Source: an uncultured Chitinophagaceae bacterium
Lineage (GTDB): Bacteria; Bacteroidota; Bacteroidia; Chitinophagales; Chitinophagaceae
NCBI GenBank assembly: GCA_903841915.1
Contig: CAIMKO010000341.1
Coordinates: 1 to 11,081, forward strand
Direction of reading: 5' to 3'
DNA length: 11,081 nucleotides
Part shown: positions 7,034 to 11,081 of the stretch, piece by piece
Position numbering within the stretch: position 1 is the first letter of the stretch
Layout of the letters: each line of letters opens with the position of its first letter
The notes under the pieces: generated by a model
Told to the model about the DNA's origin: nothing
Databases searched by the model: none
The model's input: the letters and a program-made list of their open reading frames with translations, nothing else
Translations under genes and position numbers: made by a program

Positions 7034-9190
7034 TTATTGGGCACTCATTTTTGTATGTAGTTTACCAGCATTCATGATCTCATGATAAGTGATAGACGGC
7101 TTGATCATTTTGTGACCATTTAAAAAATATTCATCAGCATAAAAATTTTGTAGGGAAAAATTCTCTGTGTCAATGATCAATTGTTTTCCATTGGGAAGAT
7201 GAATAACTGCGTGCTTAACCTGTGGTGCAGCCAGTACAAATTCATTGTTGGCAGGATTGATCTGGTAAAAGCCAAGCGTTGAAAGGATATACCAGGCACT
7301 CATTTGCCCGCAATCATCATTGCCGATCATTCCATCGGGCCCATTGTTATAAAACTCGTGGATGATCTGATGAATATATTTTTGCCCCTTTTTGGGTGTA
7401 TCGGAATATGCATATAAATAAGCAATATGATGGCTCGGTTCATTGCCATGTGCATATTGACCGATCATCGCTTCCTGGCCTAAATATTTATTGGCATTCG
7501 GTGTTTGAATAGTAAAAAAGCTATCCAGTTGCGCAGTGAAATTTTTCTTTCCACCTAATAATTGTATCATGCCTTCTATGTCATATTGAGCCGGGGTCCA
7601 GAAATATTGCCATGCATTGGCTTCTGTATAATCACCCGGATTGTTCATAGGCGAGGTAGCTGATAATGGATTGAAAGGGTTTCTCCACCTGCCATGACTG
7701 TCTTTTCCCCGCATTTGATTCGTGGAAGGATCATAAATGTTTTTATAATACAGCGATCTCTTGAAATAAGTTTCCGCAATATCTTTTCTTCCTGTTTCCT
7801 TTGCCATTGTTGCAACGCAATGATCATCCACGCCATGTTCTAAAGTTCTGGAAACTGATTCATTATCCAGGCTGTCATAAGGATAATAACCATATTGATC
7901 CAATAGCCTCCAATTACTGTTGAAATGATTTTGCGATGTTGATCGTATCATTTCATCCAATGCTTCTTTAGCATTGAATCCTGAAAAACCTTTATTGTAA
8001 GCATCAACAATAACAGGAATCGCATGATTGCCGATCATGCAATAATTATCCTTTCCCCATGCAGCCCAGATAGGCAAAAAACCTGCTGCTTTAGAATGGG
8101 CGATCAATGTCCTGATAAAACCATTTACCCTTTCAGGAGCAATGATCGTGTATAATGGATGTGCTGCCCTGTAAGTATCCCACAGAGAAAGGGTTGAATA
8201 ATATTCATTATGCTCGGCTACTCTGATGGAGTCATCTGCACCTCTGTATTTTCCATCAACATCAGTGATGTTATTCGGTTGGATAAATAACCGATACATA
8301 CATGTATAAAATATTTCTTTTTGTTTTTGAGGTGCCTCAATTTCAATTCGGCTCAAATAACTATTCCAGATATTTTTTGCTTTTTTCACTGTTGCAGTAA
8401 AGTCCCATCTCGGTAATTCTTTTTGCAGATTCAGTTTTGCGCCATCAACACTTACTGTTGACAATGCAATTTTTGTTTGCAGGATCTTATTTTTCAAATT
8501 AAAATTCAGAACATAGCGTGGGGCATTTTCCTTTGATTCTTTCTTGAATTGTATGAATGAAAGAAATGGCTGATCGAATTGAATGGTAAAATAGTATTTT
8601 CTATCCACCCAGTTCTTTGTGTGGCAATATCCGCTGATGGTCTTATTACCTTCGATCTTCACATCACTTTCCAATACCAAAGAATCTGTGAGAAACCGAA
8701 GTCCATGTTGCAGATCAACCAATAATTTTGCCTGATTGGTTGGATAAGTATATTGATGAAGCGCAACTCTTTCTGTGCAGGTCAATTCTACTTTTATTTT
8801 ATTACTCAATACCACAGTATAATATCCTGGAGAAGATTTTTCTGAGGCTTTTAAATAAGTTGCAGCAAAATTGTTGTTGTGACCTTCAAGGAAAGGCTGC
8901 AATAAAACATCACCAAATTCACTGATACCTGTTCCATTGGCCCTTGTTTGCGAAAAGCCGAGTATGATAGAATCTTTATACTGATAACCACTGGTATAAT
9001 CCCAACCCTTATCTCTATTATCGGGTCCCGGCTGCACTAAACCAAAAGGTAAACAGGGGCCGGGGAATGTATGACCCGTTCCATCCGTACCGATGAATGT
9101 ATTCACGTACTTTGAATAATCTGTTCTTTGTGCTGTTGCTAATTTAGAGGCCAGCACTAAAAGAATGAATAAAAATAATTTCGTTTTCAT
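7034..9190 (-). CDS. Secreted GH92 exo-alpha-mannosidase
   Basis: Exported Ca2+-dependent, inverting glycoside hydrolase (718 aa) of family GH92, which trims alpha-mannose, usually alpha-1,2-linked, from N-glycans or yeast mannan. Residues 1-20 are a signal peptide (cleavage around ATA-Q21) with no lipobox Cys. The N-terminal beta-sandwich starts YVNTFIGTDGTGHTFPGPCLPFGLVQPGPD (28-57); the (alpha/alpha)6 catalytic domain carries SLWDTYRAAHPLYT (335-348), DYTEANAWQYFW (520-531), HGNEPSHHIAYLY (581-593) and GNDDCGQMSAWY (623-634). By family comparison, Glu523 is the general acid and Asp626 the general base; the residue matching the first Asp of the GDED form is Asn624. It follows the UDG gene by 13 bp and precedes GH127 by 11 bp. 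Linkage preference cannot be told from sequence alone. Confidence 0.93.
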   Translation of the reverse strand: MKTKLFLFILLVLASKLATAQRTDYSKYVNTFIGTDGTGHTFPGPCLPFGLVQPGPDNRDKGWDYTSGYQYKDSIILGFSQTRANGTGISEFGDVLLQPFLEGHNNNFAATYLKASEKSSPGYYTVVLSNKIKVELTCTERVALHQYTYPTNQAKLLVDLQHGLRFLTDSLVLESDVKIEGNKTISGYCHTKNWVDRKYYFTIQFDQPFLSFIQFKKESKENAPRYVLNFNLKNKILQTKIALSTVSVDGAKLNLQKELPRWDFTATVKKAKNIWNSYLSRIEIEAPQKQKEIFYTCMYRLFIQPNNITDVDGKYRGADDSIRVAEHNEYYSTLSLWDTYRAAHPLYTIIAPERVNGFIRTLIAHSKAAGFLPIWAAWGKDNYCMIGNHAIPVIVDAYNKGFSGFNAKEALDEMIRSTSQNHFNSNWRLLDQYGYYPYDSLDNESVSRTLEHGVDDHCVATMAKETGRKDIAETYFKRSLYYKNIYDPSTNQMRGKDSHGRWRNPFNPLSATSPMNNPGDYTEANAWQYFWTPAQYDIEGMIQLLGGKKNFTAQLDSFFTIQTPNANKYLGQEAMIGQYAHGNEPSHHIAYLYAYSDTPKKGQKYIHQIIHEFYNNGPDGMIGNDDCGQMSAWYILSTLGFYQINPANNEFVLAAPQVKHAVIHLPNGKQLIIDTENFSLQNFYADEYFLNGHKMIKPSITYHEIMNAGKLHTKMSAQ

Positions 9191-9203
9191 TGCTATTGAT
9201 TGA

Positions 9204-9782
9204 TCATTCCAATATATGTTGTACCTGTTTTTTTAGATCGGGTAAAACCTTTTTTCCAAACCAATCGTTTTTAGCCTGCCATATATTATTTCTTGGCGAG
9301 GGGTGTGGCAGTGGGAAGAATTTTGGTAAATAGGTTTTATAATTCCTCACCGTTTCGGTTAATGTTGTTTTTGTTTTTTCACTTAAATAATAATTCTGTG
9401 CATATTGACCTATTAGTAAGATGAGTTGTACATGATTCATCGATGCTAACAAAAGCTGATGCCATAAAGGAGCACATTCGGGTCTTGGTGGTAGATCACC
9501 TGTTTTATTCTTTCCCGGATAACAAAATCCCATCGGCATCAAAGCAATAAAATCGGCATTATAAAACATTGCTTTATCAATGCCCAACCAGTTTCTGAGA
9601 TTATCACCGCTCTTATCATTCCAGGGAATATTTGTATCATGAACGATCCTTCCCGGGGCCTGACCAATAACAACGATCCTGCTTTTGGGGCTAGCTGCAA
9701 TAATGGGATTGACTCCAAACTCAAGATGCTTTTCACATACCCTGCAATTTCTGATCTCTGCTAATAATTTTTTCATATTCAT
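9204..9782 (-). CDS. Uracil-DNA-glycosylase-family protein, Fe-S type
   Basis: Cytoplasmic protein (192 aa) of the UDG superfamily (COG1573-like), which removes uracil or other deaminated bases from DNA. Four cysteines are placed as for a 4Fe-4S cluster: Cys13 and Cys16 (CRVC), Cys87 (MGFCYPG) and Cys103 (PPRPECAP). Motif A is GQAPGRIVHDTNIPWNDKSGDNLRNWLG at 40-67, and the C-terminal DNA-intercalation-type motif is HPSPRN at 160-165. Classical family-4 enzymes read GEAPG, whereas this one has GQAPG and belongs to a widespread but, as far as I know, little-studied group with PMGFCYPGxxKxGDLPPRPECAP. There is no signal peptide. Starts at Met1 or Met3 are both possible; Met1 is preferred because its ATG overlaps the esterase TGA (ATGA), implying translational coupling. 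It is the only non-exported, DNA-related member of this operon. Confidence 0.87.
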   Translation of the reverse strand: MNMKKLLAEIRNCRVCEKHLEFGVNPIIAASPKSRIVVIGQAPGRIVHDTNIPWNDKSGDNLRNWLGIDKAMFYNADFIALMPMGFCYPGKNKTGDLPPRPECAPLWHQLLLASMNHVQLILLIGQYAQNYYLSEKTKTTLTETVRNYKTYLPKFFPLPHPSPRNNIWQAKNDWFGKKVLPDLKKQVQHILE

Positions 9783-10723
9783 TTCTTAAGTAAAAACAGC
9801 AATGGGATGTCTAAACGTTTAGCCCAGGCTTTTTCTGAATGATCCTCGCCTTCAAATACTTTGGTCATAAAGTTCGCAGATGTGTAGCCGCCATCCGCTA
9901 TGATCTTGTCGGCTCTCAGTTGAAACTGTTCATACATCGAATCCAGTGTTTTAGTTCCATGATCAAAATATAATTTATGTCCTTTTGGAGAAGGTAGGTT
10001 CTTTTTCAGGTAATTTAAAAATGCATCAGGAATAGGATTATTGTCTAAAGTAAATATGCCCGGCCAATGCGTAGATAAACAGGCAGCACCCCCAAATACA
10101 TTCGGGTATTCACAAATGGCATACATGGAGATCAATCCCCCCATACTGCTGCCGGCAATAAAAGTATGTTGCCTGGTTTTAAAAGTTGAAAAAGCACTGT
10201 CAATAAAGGGTTTTAATTCTGCTACAATAAACTTTAAATACTCATCCGAATGAATGCTGCCTGAAAACACCGAATTGCCATTCGTTCTATTGGCCTTATA
10301 AATTGAATCCTGTTTTTGTGGCGTAAACGTTTCAAAGGGTTTCTGCGGGAAATAATCACAATGCCTTTTTGTTCCCGTATTAAAAATGCCTACCACTATA
10401 AAGGGGGTTAGCTTATTTTCTTTGATCAGTTTACTTGCAGTTTCATCCACCTTCCATTCCTGCCGGTTCCAGTTTGTAGTACTGTCGAACAGCATCTGGC
10501 CATCCTGCATATACAATACGGGATATTTTTTATTTGATGAATATCCTTCCGGCAACCATACATCCACATTTCTAGCTTCCACATATTTTGATTGAAAATT
10601 TTCGAATCGTTGTAAAGTTCCTGCAATAACCCTAGGTAACGGCGGTCCTGCATTTATTAGGGGCTGTGAAAATGTTTCTATAGAAAGCAAAACCAGTAGA
10701 ATGCAAAACAATTTCGTTTTCAT
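9779..10723 (-). CDS. Secreted alpha/beta-hydrolase esterase (esterase D / enterochelin esterase-like)
   Basis: Exported serine hydrolase (314 aa) of the putative-esterase family (PF00756-like), which in Bacteroidota often releases acetyl, feruloyl or similar groups from polysaccharides. Residues 1-20 are a signal peptide ending TFSQ. The fold follows: YVEARNVDVWLPEGY (47-61), YPVLYMQDGQMLFD (67-80, oxyanion region), nucleophile elbow AGSSMGG (190-196, Ser193), acid in YFDHGTKTLD (252-261; Asp254 or Asp261) and EGEDHSEKAW (291-300, His295). The catalytic triad therefore looks complete. It is the first gene of the minus-strand operon, with about 290 bp of non-coding DNA upstream and no clear promoter. 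The substrate is unknown; the company of GH92 and GH127 suggests decorated glycans. Confidence 0.88.
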   Translation of the reverse strand: MKTKLFCILLVLLSIETFSQPLINAGPPLPRVIAGTLQRFENFQSKYVEARNVDVWLPEGYSSNKKYPVLYMQDGQMLFDSTTNWNRQEWKVDETASKLIKENKLTPFIVVGIFNTGTKRHCDYFPQKPFETFTPQKQDSIYKANRTNGNSVFSGSIHSDEYLKFIVAELKPFIDSAFSTFKTRQHTFIAGSSMGGLISMYAICEYPNVFGGAACLSTHWPGIFTLDNNPIPDAFLNYLKKNLPSPKGHKLYFDHGTKTLDSMYEQFQLRADKIIADGGYTSANFMTKVFEGEDHSEKAWAKRLDIPLLFLLKK

Positions 10724-10799
10724 GTCTGAAATTTTAATACTGAAAAGCTGATAATAAAATTATGGCAATCTCTGTTCAAATACTGAATACTTTAGTGTA

Positions 10800-10832
10800 A
10801 GGGTTGCCAACCTTCACAAGGTTGGCAACCCT
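10800..10832. repeat. Perfect 15-bp stem-loop
   Basis: AGGGTTGCCAACCTT (10800-10814) is the exact reverse complement of AAGGTTGGCAACCCT (10818-10832), with a CAC loop. No run of T follows on either strand, which argues against a classical intrinsic terminator. It stands between the presumed upstream gene and the esterase operon. The motif resembles hairpins I recall as repeated between Bacteroidota genes; that is memory, not a search. Confidence 0.75.
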
Positions 10833-10869
10833 GTTCAAAAACTAAATAATACCCCTTTTCCTATGTTTT

Positions 10870-10974
10870 CTTCGTGATTCCTTCGTATTTCCTTCGTACC
10901 TGCTGGCTATTTGTTCGAGCCGTTACGAAGAACGCTCGAAGAAACCTGCAATAAGGTACGAAGGAAATACGAAG
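10870..10974. repeat. Nested palindrome built from CTTCGT units
   Basis: The outer arms are a perfect 21-bp inverted repeat: 10881-10901 (starting CTTCGTATTTCC) and 10954-10974 (ending GGAAATACGAAG). Nested inside is a second hairpin: TTCGAGC (10914-10920) with GCTCGAA (10934-10940), extended by GTT/AAC (10922-10924, 10931-10933) past a one-base bulge, leaving the loop ACGAAG. The left arm lies in three 11-nt tandem units (CTTCGTGATTC, CTTCGTATTTC, CTTCGTACCTG; 10870-10902). It could be a REP/MITE-type mobile repeat or a structured RNA; nothing in it codes. Confidence 0.75.
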
Positions 10975-11012
10975 AAAGTAGGGATCAAACAGGAAGAAAA
11001 CATTACTGTCAA

Positions 11013-11081
11013 TTACTTAGTAAACAGATAGTTTCTCAATTCTTTTATTTTCCAATAATCTTCTTTATATTCAATATTCCC
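11013..11081 (-). CDS. C-terminal end of an unidentified protein (partial)
   Basis: From the right edge the minus strand is open for 22 codons ending KIKELRNYLFTK then TAA (11013-11015). The other two frames on this strand stop within about 11 codons, and the residues look protein-like, so this is probably the end of a gene entering from the right. The fragment is too short to name a family. In AT-rich DNA an open run of 22 codons can occur by chance, so the call is tentative. Confidence 0.35.
   Translation of the reverse strand, partial: GNIEYKEDYWKIKELRNYLFTK

Larger units (their letters stand above)
10724..11012. other. Non-coding region upstream of the esterase operon
   Basis: This 289-bp stretch should hold the promoter of the four-gene minus-strand operon, but no convincing TAnnTTTG box was found in the 80 bp before the esterase ATG. 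It is dominated by two palindromic elements (10800-10832 and 10881-10974) and by a 19-nt imperfect direct repeat around the first. The right end abuts the presumed stop of another minus-strand gene at 11013-11015. Confidence 0.55.

Noticed and set aside
9124..10723. Identical first 14 bases (ATGAAAACGAAATT) of the esterase and GH92 genes as a sign of duplication
   Set aside because: The match ends after the start of the signal peptide; Lys-rich signal-peptide starts in AT-rich DNA converge easily and the mature proteins are unrelated.
5109..10723. Polysaccharide utilisation locus
   Set aside because: No SusC/SusD pair, hybrid two-component regulator or ECF sigma/anti-sigma gene is present, so only 'CAZyme operon' is supported within this window.
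10800..10832. Intrinsic transcription terminator
   Set aside because: The stem is strong, but no T-run follows it on either strand, so it is listed as a repeat.
10870..10974. CRISPR-like repeat array
   Set aside because: Units are 11 nt, directly adjacent without spacers, and arranged as an inverted repeat; no cas genes are nearby.

Overview
The window looks like chromosomal DNA of a Bacteroidota member, most likely a Chitinophagaceae-like lineage. The reasons are moderately AT-rich DNA, no Shine-Dalgarno sequences ahead of the genes, a TAnnTTTGC-type -7 promoter box, secreted glycoside hydrolases whose signal peptides end in '-SQ' or '-AQ', and tetrapyrimidine/purine junk repeats of the kind common between genes in that phylum. 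The family-level placement is inference from protein flavour and was not tested.

Left part (1-2908, + strand): a three-gene operon for proton-translocating NAD(P) transhydrogenase in the split form, pntAA (5' end outside the window), pntAB and pntB. It exchanges hydride between NADH and NADP+ at the inner membrane, driven by the proton gradient. The membrane histidine that E. coli carries in PntB is Asn here, and a His appears instead in PntAB (NAIHG), so the proton channel appears to be of the Thermus-like layout.

Middle (2963-5103, + strand): pseudouridine breakdown, with a PfkB-family kinase (psuK) followed, after 308 bp of repeat-rich intergenic DNA, by pseudouridine-5'-phosphate glycosidase (psuG). 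Both have -7-like promoter boxes so close to the ATG that leaderless transcripts are likely.

Right part (5109-10723, - strand): a tightly packed four-gene operon read right to left: secreted alpha/beta-hydrolase esterase, Fe-S type uracil-DNA-glycosylase-family protein (ATGA overlap), secreted GH92 alpha-mannosidase, and secreted GH127-type beta-L-arabinofuranosidase. Three of the four proteins are exported and fit glycan breakdown in the periplasm or outside; the DNA glycosylase is the odd member. No SusC/SusD pair or regulator is in the window. The operon converges on psuG with only 5 bp between stop codons.

Right edge (10724-11081): a roughly 290-bp non-coding stretch with two striking palindromic structures (a perfect 15-bp hairpin flanked by a 19-nt direct repeat, and a nested 94-bp palindrome built from CTTCGT units), then probably the last 22 codons of another minus-strand gene. 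No RNA genes, CRISPR arrays, insertion-sequence transposases or complete mobile elements were seen. No clearly new system was found; the most unexplained items are the palindromic elements and the DNA glycosylase embedded in the glycan operon.
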